From positions 1 to 12,511 of the forward strand of contig WGAD01000010.1 of the NCBI GenBank assembly GCA_015489255.1: 12,511 nt of DNA, in the 5' to 3' direction. Position 1 is the stretch's first letter. Each line of letters begins with the position of its first letter. The stretch is from Anaerolineales bacterium (GTDB taxonomy: Bacteria; Chloroflexota; Anaerolineae; Anaerolineales; Villigracilaceae). The translations under genes and the position numbers were made by a program. Shown here in pieces: positions 1-6,900 of the stretch. The notes beneath the pieces are model-generated. The model ran no database searches. It saw only the letters and a list, made by a program, of their open reading frames with translations, and was not told the origin of the DNA.

Positions 1-1
1 G

Positions 2-1000
2 GTGGTGCAGGCCATCTGCCAGCAGGCCGGGCAAATCATCACCTGCCCGGAGATGTTCTACAACCCGGTGCGCGCCCAATTGCTGGAAAAACTGACCGCC
101 CTGGCTCCGGAAGGGATGGAGCGCGTCTTCCTTTCCAATTCCGGGACAGAGGCGGTGGAGGCGGCCTTCAAGTTTGCCCGTTACAGCACCGGGCGCACGG
201 AGATCATCGCGGCCATGCGCGGCTTCCACGGGCGCACCATGGGCGCGCTGGCGGCCACCTGGAACAAGAAGTATCGTCAGCCCTTTCAACCGCTGGTGCC
301 GGACGTGCGCCATGTGCCCTACAACAAACTGGATCGCCTGGAGGCCGCGGTGAGCGAAAAGACCGCCGCCGTCATTCTGGAGGTGGTGCAGGGGGAGGGC
401 GGCGTGCGCCCGGGGACGGCGGAATTTTTGCGCGGCGCGCAGGAGATCTGCCGCCAGCGCGGGGCGCTGCTCATCATAGACGAGGTGCAAACCGGTTTTG
501 GCCGCACGGGGCGCATGTTCGCCCTGGAGCACCACGGCCTTCAACCCGATATCCTGTGCCTGGCGAAATCGCTGGGTGGCGGCGTGCCCATCGGGGCGAC
601 GCTGCTGGGCGAGCGCGTGCGGGAACTGCGCCCGGGGTTGCACGGCTCGACCTTTGGCGGCAACCCCCTGGCCGCTGCGGCGGCGGTCGCTGCCCTGGAC
701 GCCCTGGTGGAGGAAGACCTGCCCCGGCGCGCCGCCGAGACGGGCGCTTACCTGATGGGCGAACTGCGGCGCATCGAATCGCCGCTGATCCGCGAGGTGC
801 GTGGCCTGGGGTTGATGATCGGCATCGAACTCAAACAGAAAGCCGCGCCGTATCTCGCCGCTCTGCAAGAACGCGGTGTGCTGGCCCTCAACGCCGGCGC
901 CAACGTCATCCGCCTGCTGCCGCCGCTGGTGATCACCCGTGAACAGGCCGGGCGCGTGGCGCGGGCGATAAAGGCCGTGGTGGGGGGGAGTGAAGGGTGA
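2..1000 (+). CDS. lysJ: LysW-gamma-L-lysine/ornithine aminotransferase, 5'-truncated by window edge
   Basis: A class-III PLP aminotransferase of the acetylornithine/LysJ family. In the LysW pathway it transaminates the LysW-bound semialdehyde to LysW-lysine (or -ornithine) in the cytoplasm. The visible 332 residues include the phosphate-binding SNSGTEA segment, the GFHGRT motif, the [13 protein letters not shown] motif with the PLP-contacting Asp, and the Schiff-base lysine K189 in LAKSLGGG. The family is usually about 390-400 residues, so roughly 60 N-terminal residues lie outside the window. The GTG at 2 is simply the first in-frame start and is not the true start. The gene ends in TGA at 998-1000. 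The directly following LysK hydrolase favours LysJ over ArgD, which is otherwise hard to separate by sequence. Confidence 0.88.
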   Translation: MVQAICQQAGQIITCPEMFYNPVRAQLLEKLTALAPEGMERVFLSNSGTEAVEAAFKFARYSTGRTEIIAAMRGFHGRTMGALAATWNKKYRQPFQPLVPDVRHVPYNKLDRLEAAVSEKTAAVILEVVQGEGGVRPGTAEFLRGAQEICRQRGALLIIDEVQTGFGRTGRMFALEHHGLQPDILCLAKSLGGGVPIGATLLGERVRELRPGLHGSTFGGNPLAAAAAVAALDALVEEDLPRRAAETGAYLMGELRRIESPLIREVRGLGLMIGIELKQKAAPYLAALQERGVLALNAGANVIRLLPPLVITREQAGRVARAIKAVVGGSEG

Positions 1001-1040
1001 AGAGCGAAGGGAAAAGATATTCTCCACGCCTCACGCACCA

Positions 1041-1075
1041 TTTCTCATTTCTCATTTCTCATTTCTCATTTCCCA
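1041..1075 (+). repeat. Heptanucleotide tandem repeat (TTTCTCA) at the lysJ-lysK junction
   Basis: Four perfect copies of TTTCTCA run from 1041 to 1068. A fifth, degenerate copy (TTTCCCA, 1069-1075) supplies the A of the lysK ATG. The tract fills the space just upstream of lysK where a Shine-Dalgarno sequence would be expected, and none is visible there. The unit is not a multiple of three, so copy-number change would shift any frame read through it from upstream. It resembles the short 7-bp tandem repeats known from cyanobacterial genomes. Confidence 0.9.
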
Positions 1076-2121
1076 TGTCCCACACCACCCTGATTGAACT
1101 CGTCAAGCGCTACAGCCCCTCCGGGCAGGAGGGCGAGGCCGTGGACTATCTCGTTCAGCGGATGGCGGCGCTGGGGTACGCGCGTGCCTATGCCGACGAG
1201 GCCGGCAACGCCATCGGCGTGATGGGCGAGGGGCCGCGCCAGATCGTCCTGCTGGGGCACATCGACACCGTCCCGGGCGAGATACCGGTGCGCGTGGAAG
1301 AGGATATCCTGCACGGACGCGGCAGCGTGGACGCCAAAGGCCCGCTGGCCGCTTTTGTGGACGCGGTGGCCGCCCTCGGCCCGGTGGAGGGTTGGCAGTT
1401 CGTGGTGATCGGCGCGGTGGACGAAGAGCGCCATTCCACCGGCGCGCGGTACATCGCGGCGAGCGGTGCCTATCGCCCGGAATATGCCATCATCGGCGAA
1501 CCCAACCGCTGGGAGCGGATCGCACTGGGGTACAAGGGGAGCGCCTGGGCCGAAGCGACCATCACCCGCCCGCAGGCACACACCGCCAGCGGCCAGCAGA
1601 CCGCCGCCGAAGCTGCCGTGGAACTGTGGACGGCAATTCGGGCGTTGGCCGACCGCTACAACGCCGACAAACCCCGCGCCTTCGACCAGCTGCTCCCCAC
1701 CCTGCGCGGCATCGCCAGCGGGGAAGATGGCTTCTCCCAATGGGCGCGGCTGCGCATCGGCTGCCGTCTGCCCGTGGAGGTGACGCCGGATGAATGGTAC
1801 GCCCGCTTACGGCAGCTGTCCACAGCAGACATCTCCCCCCTCGGCCACCCCATTCCGGCCTGGCGCGGCGAGCGCAACACGCCGCTGGTGCGCGCCTTCA
1901 CCGGCGCCATCCGCGCTGTGGGCGGCAAACCTGGCTTTGTGCGCAAAACCGGCACGGCGGATGCGAACATCCTGGCGCCCGTTTGGGGATGCCCGGCGGT
2001 GGTCTACGGCCCTGGCGACTCGGCGCTGGACCATACCCCTCAAGAACACCTTTCGTTGACTGAATACCGCCGTGCGGTCACCGTGTTGGTATACGTTTTG
2101 CGCCGCCTGACCAGAGATTGA
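1075..2121 (+). CDS. lysK: [LysW]-lysine/ornithine hydrolase (M20 metallopeptidase)
   Basis: A 348-residue M20-family zinc hydrolase that releases lysine (or ornithine) from the LysW carrier, the final step after LysJ. Metal-site motifs appear in family order: GHIDTVPG (H62, D64), GSVDAKG (D86), the DEE motif with E117/E118, IIGEP (E142), and the C-terminal DHTPQEH (H320). The lid-domain region lies between about 150 and 260. I chose ATG 1075 because [17 protein letters not shown] resembles the usual N-terminus. A competing GTG at 997 overlaps the lysJ stop (GTGA) and has a G-rich tract upstream. It would add 26 low-complexity residues encoded partly by the heptamer repeat. Co-transcription with lysJ is likely. 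Function is confident; the start is less so. Confidence 0.87.
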   Translation: MSHTTLIELVKRYSPSGQEGEAVDYLVQRMAALGYARAYADEAGNAIGVMGEGPRQIVLLGHIDTVPGEIPVRVEEDILHGRGSVDAKGPLAAFVDAVAALGPVEGWQFVVIGAVDEERHSTGARYIAASGAYRPEYAIIGEPNRWERIALGYKGSAWAEATITRPQAHTASGQQTAAEAAVELWTAIRALADRYNADKPRAFDQLLPTLRGIASGEDGFSQWARLRIGCRLPVEVTPDEWYARLRQLSTADISPLGHPIPAWRGERNTPLVRAFTGAIRAVGGKPGFVRKTGTADANILAPVWGCPAVVYGPGDSALDHTPQEHLSLTEYRRAVTVLVYVLRRLTRD

Positions 2122-2179
2122 GCCCGGGGCTGTTGGAAACCAACGGACATTTGCCAACCCTCTGGCCGGTCAATAGAGG

Positions 2180-2185
2180 TATAAT
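2180..2185 (+). promoter_or_regulatory. Consensus -10 box (TATAAT) upstream of the ABC importer
   Basis: A perfect TATAAT sits in the 130-nt gap after lysK. Transcription would start near 2192, giving a leader of about 60 nt before the ATG at 2252. No good -35 hexamer lies 16-18 nt upstream; a TTGCCA is present but about 23 nt away. This suggests that the importer is transcribed separately from lysJK, possibly with activator help. Confidence 0.5.
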
Positions 2186-2251
2186 TTGCCAATCCCGTTG
2201 AAGACATCGCCCGTCAGGGGCCTTGTTTTCGCTTTTTCTAAGGAGGCATGG

Positions 2252-3640
2252 ATGTCCAAGAAACAAGTGTTTGCAATCCTCATGCTCACGTTGGCGCTGG
2301 TGATCAGCGCGTGCGCGCCGAATACGCCCGCGGAGCCGACGCAACCCGCCCAGCAGGAAGAAACACAGGCGCCGGAGACTGCGCCCTCTGAAGAGGCGGC
2401 CCCGGCCGAAACTGAGGCGCCGGCCGAGCCGGTGACCATTCAATTCTTTTACCCGGTCGCCGTCGACGCCCCGATCGCCGACATCATCAAGGGGTACATC
2501 GCCGACTTTGAAGCCGAAAACCCCAACATTACCGTTGAGCCGGTCTTCTCCGGCGGTTATGGCGACACCTACACAGCCATTATGACGGCCATTGATGGCG
2601 GCGCAGAACCGCCGGCGGTGGCCGTGTTGTTGGGCACGGCGTTGTACGATCTCATCAATGCCGATGCAATCATCCCGTTGGATGCCTACCTCGACCAGAT
2701 GCCGGACAAAGACGCTTACCTGAACGACTTCTTCCCGGCCTTCCTGGAAAACTCCACCTACGACGGCAGCATTTGGAGCCTGCCTTTCCAGCGCAGCACG
2801 GTGGTGCTGTATTACAATGCCGATCTCTTCCGCGAGGCCGGGCTGGAACCGCCGAATTCCTGGCAGAGCTGGGGCGAGGCCGCCCAGGCGCTGACCGTCA
2901 AAGACGGCGACACGGTGACCCGCTGGGGCCTGGAATATCCTTCTGGCTGGCCCTACTGGCTCTTCCAGCCGTTGGCGATCGGCAGCGGGCAAAACATCGT
3001 CGGCGAAAGCGATACGGAAGTGTACTTCGACCACCCGGACGTGATCGAGGCCGTGCAGTTCTACATTGATCTTTCCCACGTCTATGGCGCCATGCCCGAG
3101 GGCGTACAGGGCGTGTGGGGCCAGGCGCCCACCGATTTTGCGAGCGGCCAGACGGCCATGATTGTCCATTCGTCTGGCAGTTTGCGCGGCATCCTGGAAC
3201 AGGCCGATTTCGAAGTCGGCGTGATGCCCCTGCCTGGACAGGAACCGGATACCTACGCCAGCGTGCCCGGCGGCGGCAACCTGTACATCTTCAAGGGCGC
3301 TTCGCCGGAGCAGCAGGACGCGGCCTGGAAGTTCATCGAATTCCTGACCCGCCCGGAATACGCTGCCGACTTCAGTATCCAGACCGGTTACATCGCCTCC
3401 CGCCAGAGCGCTTACGAAACCGAAGCCATGCAGGCTTATGTGCAAGAGGTGCCGCAGGCGCTCGCCACGCGCGATATCCTGCAATATGCCGGGCGTGAGC
3501 TCTCCGTCCAGAACCTGGGCGAAGTGCGCAACATCTTCCACAACTATTTGCAGCAGGCTTATAACGGGGAAATGACCCCCGAAGAGGCCATGGCTGCCGC
3601 CCAGCAAGAGGCAGACGCCGCACTGGCGGACTTCCGCTAA
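2252..3640 (+). CDS. UgpB-like ABC transporter substrate-binding lipoprotein
   Basis: A 462-residue extracellular solute-binding protein (family 1), the ligand receptor of an ABC importer for a sugar or glycerol-phosphate-type substrate. Residues 1-21 form a lipoprotein signal peptide with lipobox ISAC (C21), followed by an acidic Ala/Pro/Glu linker to about residue 60. UgpB-like landmarks recalled from E. coli UgpB are SLPFQRSTVVLYYN, the SGWPYW segment, HSSGSL, a GGGNLYIF strand, and FLTRPEYAADFSIQTGY near the C-terminus. The start ATG 2252 is preceded by AGGAGG (2241-2246, spacing 5); the in-frame ATG at 2186 lacks a site and precedes the signal peptide. Two permease genes follow. The substrate cannot be read from sequence: glycerol-3-phosphate, its diesters or an oligosaccharide are all possible. 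Confidence 0.88.
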   Translation: MSKKQVFAILMLTLALVISACAPNTPAEPTQPAQQEETQAPETAPSEEAAPAETEAPAEPVTIQFFYPVAVDAPIADIIKGYIADFEAENPNITVEPVFSGGYGDTYTAIMTAIDGGAEPPAVAVLLGTALYDLINADAIIPLDAYLDQMPDKDAYLNDFFPAFLENSTYDGSIWSLPFQRSTVVLYYNADLFREAGLEPPNSWQSWGEAAQALTVKDGDTVTRWGLEYPSGWPYWLFQPLAIGSGQNIVGESDTEVYFDHPDVIEAVQFYIDLSHVYGAMPEGVQGVWGQAPTDFASGQTAMIVHSSGSLRGILEQADFEVGVMPLPGQEPDTYASVPGGGNLYIFKGASPEQQDAAWKFIEFLTRPEYAADFSIQTGYIASRQSAYETEAMQAYVQEVPQALATRDILQYAGRELSVQNLGEVRNIFHNYLQQAYNGEMTPEEAMAAAQQEADAALADFR

Positions 3641-3655
3641 ACCTTGCTGCCTGTC

Positions 3656-3691
3656 GCGGGGACGCTGACCGCCGGCGTCCCCGCATTTTTT
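3656..3691 (+). terminator. Intrinsic terminator/attenuator between receptor and permease genes
   Basis: A perfect 10-bp stem pairs GCGGGGACGC (3656-3665) with GCGTCCCCGC (3675-3684). It has a 9-nt loop and is followed by A and six Ts (3686-3691). It begins 16 nt after the receptor stop codon. No separate promoter for the permeases is obvious in the next 40 nt, so partial read-through is the likely way the receptor is made in excess over the membrane subunits. Confidence 0.85.
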
Positions 3692-3728
3692 CAACCGATC
3701 GCCTCCACACAATGCTTTCTGAGGAATT

Positions 3729-4634
3729 ATGACCACCCGAAGAAGTTCTGTTGGCGTCAAAGCGTTACCGTATTTTCTCATTCTCCCCACTTTGGCCTTT
3801 GTGTCCCTGTTTACCATCTGGCCTACGCTGAATGCCATTTATCTTTCTTTTTTTAAGCAGCGTCTCAACATTGCCCGTTTCCGTGAGCCGACTTTTATCG
3901 GGTGGGAGAACTACATCAACCTGTTTCATGACCCCACCTTCCTCAAAGTGTTGAAAAACACGCTGATTTATGTGGTCGGAACGGTTCCCCTGAGCATCGT
4001 GGTGGCGTTTCTCATGGCCTGGCTGGTCAACCAGCCCTTGCGCGGGCGCGGCTGGACGCGGTTGTTCTTCTTCCATCCGACGGTGCTGCCGATGGTCAGC
4101 GCGGCGACGATCTGGATGTTTTTCCTCACCCCCGATTACGGCCTTTTCAACACCACCCTGGCCTGGTTGGGGTATCATGGCCCGCAAAACTGGACAGGCA
4201 ACCCAAACCTGGCCCTTTTTGGGGTTATGCTGGTGGCCTTTTGGAAAAACGCCGGTTACTACATGATCTTTTACCTGGCAGGGTTGCAAAACCTGCCGCA
4301 TGAGGTCTTCGAAGCCGCCCAGTTGGATGGCGCTAATCTCCTCCAGCAACTGCGGTATATCACCTTTCCCCTGCTGCGCCGCACAACGCTGTTCGTTTCC
4401 ACCATTGCCTTCATTGGCGCCTTTCAAACCATCGACCACATCTTCGTTTTGACCCAGGGCGGCCCCAGCAACGCCAGCAACGTGCTGCTTTATTACCTGT
4501 GGCAAATTCGCTTTGAGAACCAAGACGTTGGCAGGGCCTCTGCGGTGACGGTCATCCTGATCCTGGTCTTGCTGGTGTTCACGGTAAGCAACGTCTGGCT
4601 CTCGGAACGCAGAGAGGAGTCGCAATATGGCTAA
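3729..4634 (+). CDS. ABC importer permease, MalF/UgpA type
   Basis: A 301-residue integral membrane permease with about six hydrophobic segments. The first helix is near residues 14-36, and the binding-protein-dependent transport fold covers the rest. The cytoplasmic EAA loop that docks the ATPase is clear: FEAAQLDGANLLQQLRYITFP, with E195-A-A and G201. The TQGGP stretch after the fifth helix is typical of sugar permeases of the UgpA group. ATG 3729 is preceded by GAGGA (3721-3725), though the spacing is short. The 3' end overlaps the next permease by 8 nt, implying translational coupling. It forms a heterodimeric channel with the downstream product and is fed by the upstream receptor. Confidence 0.9.
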   Translation: MTTRRSSVGVKALPYFLILPTLAFVSLFTIWPTLNAIYLSFFKQRLNIARFREPTFIGWENYINLFHDPTFLKVLKNTLIYVVGTVPLSIVVAFLMAWLVNQPLRGRGWTRLFFFHPTVLPMVSAATIWMFFLTPDYGLFNTTLAWLGYHGPQNWTGNPNLALFGVMLVAFWKNAGYYMIFYLAGLQNLPHEVFEAAQLDGANLLQQLRYITFPLLRRTTLFVSTIAFIGAFQTIDHIFVLTQGGPSNASNVLLYYLWQIRFENQDVGRASAVTVILILVLLVFTVSNVWLSERREESQYG

Positions 4635-5469
4635 ACGCACCTGGAATCGCCGCGCGCTTGGGCAAACGACGCTCACCCTGTTGACTTGGGCGCTGGGCTT
4701 GTTGTGGATCGTTCCCCTGCTGTGGGCGATCACGGCCTCTTTGCGCCCCCTCAACGAGCCGATCCAACGCGGCGATGTCTGGTTCGGCACCACGTTGAGC
4801 ATCGAAAGCTACACCAAAGCCTTGTCATTGGCGCCCTTTGGGCTGTACTTCAAAAACACGGTGATCATCGTTTTGATGATCCTCGGCGTTCAGCTCATCA
4901 CCATTACGCTGGCAGGGTTTGCCTTTGCGAATTACCGTTTTCGGGGACAAAAGGTCTTCCTGTTTTTGATTTTGTTGCAGCTGATGATCCCCACGGCGGC
5001 CTTGCTGGTGCCCAACTTTGCCACCATCCGCTGGCTGAACCTCTACGATACGCGCCTGGCGATCGCCATCCCTTACTTTGGCTCAGCCTTTGGCACCTTC
5101 CTCATGCGCCAGGCGTTTCTGGAAGTGCCGCAAGACCTGGTGGACGCCGGCGTGCTGGATGGCTGTTCCTGGTGGCAGCTGCTCTGGCATGTGTACCTGC
5201 CGCCCAGTATTCCTACCCTGACGGCTTTCATGCTTTCTTCGGTGGCCTGGCACTGGAACGAATTCCTCTGGCCGCTCATCGTCACCAAGAGTGATGCCGC
5301 CCGCCCGCTGACTGCCGGGCTGGTGCGCTTTACGCAACTGGGAGAAATCGGCGCCCAGTGGTCTTTGTTGAGCGCGGCCACGCTGCTGGTGGCGGCGCCC
5401 CTGCTGGTGGTCTTCCTGATCTTCCAGCGGCGATTCATTGAGAGCTTCTTGCATTCCGGGTTGAAGTAG
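4627..5469 (+). CDS. ABC importer permease, MalG/UgpE type
   Basis: A 280-residue partner permease with an N-terminal helix at about 15-35 and five or so further hydrophobic segments. Its EAA loop reads LVDAGVLDGCSWWQLLWHVYLP, with D173-A-G and G179 in the conserved positions. ATG 4627 lies inside the end of the previous gene and has GAGGAG at 4614-4619 (spacing 7), so the two permeases are translationally coupled. The FIESFLHSGLK ending matches the short C-terminal tail usual for MalG/UgpE proteins. No ATP-binding subunit follows. A shared MsmK/UgpC-type ATPase encoded elsewhere is the usual solution in such three-gene sets. Confidence 0.9.
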   Translation: MAKRTWNRRALGQTTLTLLTWALGLLWIVPLLWAITASLRPLNEPIQRGDVWFGTTLSIESYTKALSLAPFGLYFKNTVIIVLMILGVQLITITLAGFAFANYRFRGQKVFLFLILLQLMIPTAALLVPNFATIRWLNLYDTRLAIAIPYFGSAFGTFLMRQAFLEVPQDLVDAGVLDGCSWWQLLWHVYLPPSIPTLTAFMLSSVAWHWNEFLWPLIVTKSDAARPLTAGLVRFTQLGEIGAQWSLLSAATLLVAAPLLVVFLIFQRRFIESFLHSGLK

Positions 5470-5566
5470 CCACTTCTGCGCGGCCTTGGTCCCCGGTTGT
5501 GCGTCGGCAGGCTTGCAGGCGCGCGGCTGGGGGCCGATTGGCGCGGCGCAGAACGCAAATGGCGGG

Positions 5567-5598
5567 AACGGGGCGGCGGTCGAACCGTCTTCCCCGTT
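5567..5598 (+). terminator. Weak inverted repeat after the permease operon
   Basis: AACGGGG (5567-5573) pairs with CCCCGTT (5592-5598), with a small inner CGG/CCG pairing. Only three Ts follow, so it is a weak candidate terminator for the importer operon. The rest of the 230-nt gap from 5470 to 5699 holds no convincing gene. Two short frames there have no ribosome site and no recognisable protein features. Confidence 0.3.
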
Positions 5599-5666
5599 TG
5601 TCGCAGCCACAGGGGGATTTTCATACAGGCCAAATTGCTTGCATTCCATAGGCCAAAGCGCGGCTG

Positions 5667-5693
5667 TTGTTTTCTCAGTCTGACGCCTATACT
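5667..5693 (+). promoter_or_regulatory. Promoter placed for a leaderless transcript
   Basis: TATACT (5688-5693) is a good -10 box. TTGTTT (5667-5672, 15-nt spacer) or CTGTTG (5664-5669, 18-nt spacer) could serve as the -35 element. Only six nucleotides separate the -10 box from the ATG at 5700, so transcription would begin at or next to the start codon. No Shine-Dalgarno sequence is present, consistent with leaderless translation. Confidence 0.5.
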
Positions 5694-5699
5694 GGGGGC

Positions 5700-6095
5700 A
5701 TGAATGGGCGAGGCGTAACGAACCAAACGGTGCTGCTGGGCACCTTTCTGGCGGATTGTCGTCAGGCGGCCCGGCGTCTGGCGGCCTCCTTGCGGGAGCG
5801 CGGCCTGACGGTGGTGCAAACCTTCGATTTGCAGGTCGCCCGCAGCAGCAACGCCACCTGTCATTGTCCCCGGCATGGCCGTTCGGATTGTACCTGCCAG
5901 ATGGTCGTGTTGCTGGCGTATGGCGAAAATCGCTCTGCCCCCTGGACGTTGATCTTGCATGGCAGCGAAGACCGCACCCAGGTGAGCCTGGTGCAAGACC
6001 CCCCGGGGGCGCGGCCAGAACCGATCGCCAGCTGGGTACAGCAACTTTTTGGCCGCTCCCGCGGCGTAACCCCCAAAAAACGAGGTGACTTATGA
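5700..6095 (+). CDS. Conserved-looking hypothetical protein with a Cys/His cluster
   Basis: I do not recognise this 131-residue protein. It appears soluble, with no signal peptide. An alpha-helical stretch (residues 18-35, ending LRERGL) leads into a strand (VVQTFDLQ). A compact cluster C54-H-C56-P-x-H59-G-x3-C64-x-C66 follows, then a hydrophobic strand MVVLLAYG. The cluster looks like a metal (Zn, Cu or Fe) or redox site. The helix-then-strand order resembles the start of the DUF302 fold encoded nearby, so a distant relationship is possible but unproven. I chose ATG 5700 over the in-frame ATG at 5667, which lies in the promoter. The gene ends in an ATGA overlap with the membrane protein that follows, so the two are probably made together. 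Confidence 0.65.
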   Translation: MNGRGVTNQTVLLGTFLADCRQAARRLAASLRERGLTVVQTFDLQVARSSNATCHCPRHGRSDCTCQMVVLLAYGENRSAPWTLILHGSEDRTQVSLVQDPPGARPEPIASWVQQLFGRSRGVTPKKRGDL

Positions 6096-6310
6096 CGCGC
6101 AAGAAGAGGCGAAAAAAGCCCGCCACAGAGGGCATTCCGTTGATCACGTTGATTTTCATGATGAGCGGCTTTCTGCTGGGCTACCTTTTGGGTGAAATCC
6201 TGCTCTCCTTCCAGCCGCATCCGATGCATTGGCTGGGCGGGGCGGCGGGCATGGCGCTCGGGTATGCCGTGGGGCAGATCGTGTACCGCCGTCATGGCGA
6301 TGTTGTTTAA
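6092..6310 (+). CDS. Small two-helix membrane protein
   Basis: A 72-residue protein with a very basic N-terminus (MTRKKRRKK) and two hydrophobic segments at about 16-38 and 46-64. Both contain spaced glycines (GFLLGYLLG; GGAAGMALGYAVG) of the kind that pack helices together. The basic N-terminus predicts an N-in hairpin in the cytoplasmic membrane. Its ATG overlaps the upstream stop by 4 nt, with GAGGT at 6083-6086 region upstream, so it is translationally coupled to the Cys/His-cluster protein. The function is unknown; it could anchor its partner or be a small regulator. Its stop codon lies at the outer edge of the palindromic element at 6306-6467. Confidence 0.65.
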   Translation: MTRKKRRKKPATEGIPLITLIFMMSGFLLGYLLGEILLSFQPHPMHWLGGAAGMALGYAVGQIVYRRHGDVV

Positions 6311-6467
6311 GAACCCGGGTTGCGGATTAGCAACAGGGATCCGTTTTGTCATTGCGAGCGACCGCAAGGAGCGAAGCAATCCCCTGTATGACGATGTGGG
6401 AGATGGCTTCGGGCGCGATGCGCCCTCGCCATGACACCCATCCTCCTTATCCGCAATTCAGGTTTAA
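6306..6467. repeat. MITE/REP-like imperfect palindromic element
   Basis: This non-coding stretch of about 160 bp has nested inverted repeats. Outer arms are TTTAAGAACC (6306-6315) against GGTTTAA (6461-6467). Next come TTGCGGAT (6320-6327) against ATCCGCAA (6449-6456), then TGTCATTGCGAG (6347-6358) against CTCGCCATGACA (6425-6436, 11 of 12). Inside these, GCGAAGCAATC (6371-6381) faces GATGGCTTCG (6402-6411). A small hairpin GGGCGC-GAT-GCGCCC occupies 6411-6425. The TGTCATTGCGAG...GAAGCAATC core resembles a dispersed palindromic repeat I recall from many bacterial genomes. No transposase is present, so any mobility would be supplied in trans. Confidence 0.7.
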
Positions 6468-6490
6468 GAGATAGTTTGGAGGTTCCAACG

Positions 6491-6898
6491 ATGAGTAACC
6501 CTTTCGATTTTCAGGTGCGCCTAGCGCAACCCTATGAAGAAGCGGTAGAAACCGTGATCGCCGCCTTGAAAGAAGAAGGCTTTGGCGTCCTCACCCGTGT
6601 AGACGTGCGGGCGACCTTTCAGCAAAAGCTGGAAGCGGACTTCCGCCCTTATGTGATCTTGGGCGCTTGCAACCCGCCGCTGGCTTATCGGGCCATGCAG
6701 GCGGACGCCCGCGTAGGACGCCTGCTGCCCTGCAACGTGACGGTAGAAGCGGACGGCGACGGGGCGCTGGTGGCATTTGTCAACCCTGAACCGTTGCTGA
6801 TCAGCGGCCCGCTGGCCGAAAACGCAGAGATCCGCGCGGTGGCCGCTGAGGCACGCCGCCGCCTGGAACGGGTGGCGCAATCGTTGAAAGGAAGGTAA
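6491..6898 (+). CDS. DUF302 family protein
   Basis: A 135-residue cytoplasmic protein of the DUF302 family. Family hallmarks are clear: EEGFGVLTRVDV (residues 28-39), FRPYVILGACNPPLA (51-65, with C60) and the LLPCNV strand (78-83, with C81). The two conserved cysteines could form a redox or metal site, but the family's biochemical role is not settled. ATG 6491 is chosen because GGAGG (6478-6482) lies 8 nt upstream. The earlier in-frame ATG at 6431 falls inside the palindromic element and adds 20 residues unlike the family. The gene is followed after 2 nt by a lipoprotein rhodanese, so the pair forms one operon. DUF302 genes often occur with sulfur- and metal-related genes, which fits here. 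Confidence 0.85.
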   Translation: MSNPFDFQVRLAQPYEEAVETVIAALKEEGFGVLTRVDVRATFQQKLEADFRPYVILGACNPPLAYRAMQADARVGRLLPCNVTVEADGDGALVAFVNPEPLLISGPLAENAEIRAVAAEARRRLERVAQSLKGR

Positions 6899-6900
6899 GA

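Noticed and set aside
2132..2144. Hairpin GTTGG-AAA-CCAAC after lysK as a terminator
   Set aside because: Only five base pairs with a 3-nt loop and no T-tract after it; too weak to call.
2186..2251. Upstream in-frame start for the substrate-binding protein
   Set aside because: It begins next to the -10 box and would place 22 extra residues before a normal lipoprotein signal peptide. ATG 2252 has AGGAGG at ideal spacing.
2078..3838. 586-codon minus-strand open frame
   Set aside because: It lies opposite the clearly recognisable UgpB-like receptor and its terminator. GC-rich third positions keep the antisense frame open, and the product resembles no protein family.
5486..5703. Two overlapping short + strand frames (65 and 68 codons)
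   Set aside because: No ribosome site, no coherent protein features, and they run into the promoter of the next gene.
6431..6490. Upstream in-frame ATG for the DUF302 protein
   Set aside because: It lies inside the palindromic element, and the extra 20 residues do not resemble the family. ATG 6491 has GGAGG 8 nt upstream.
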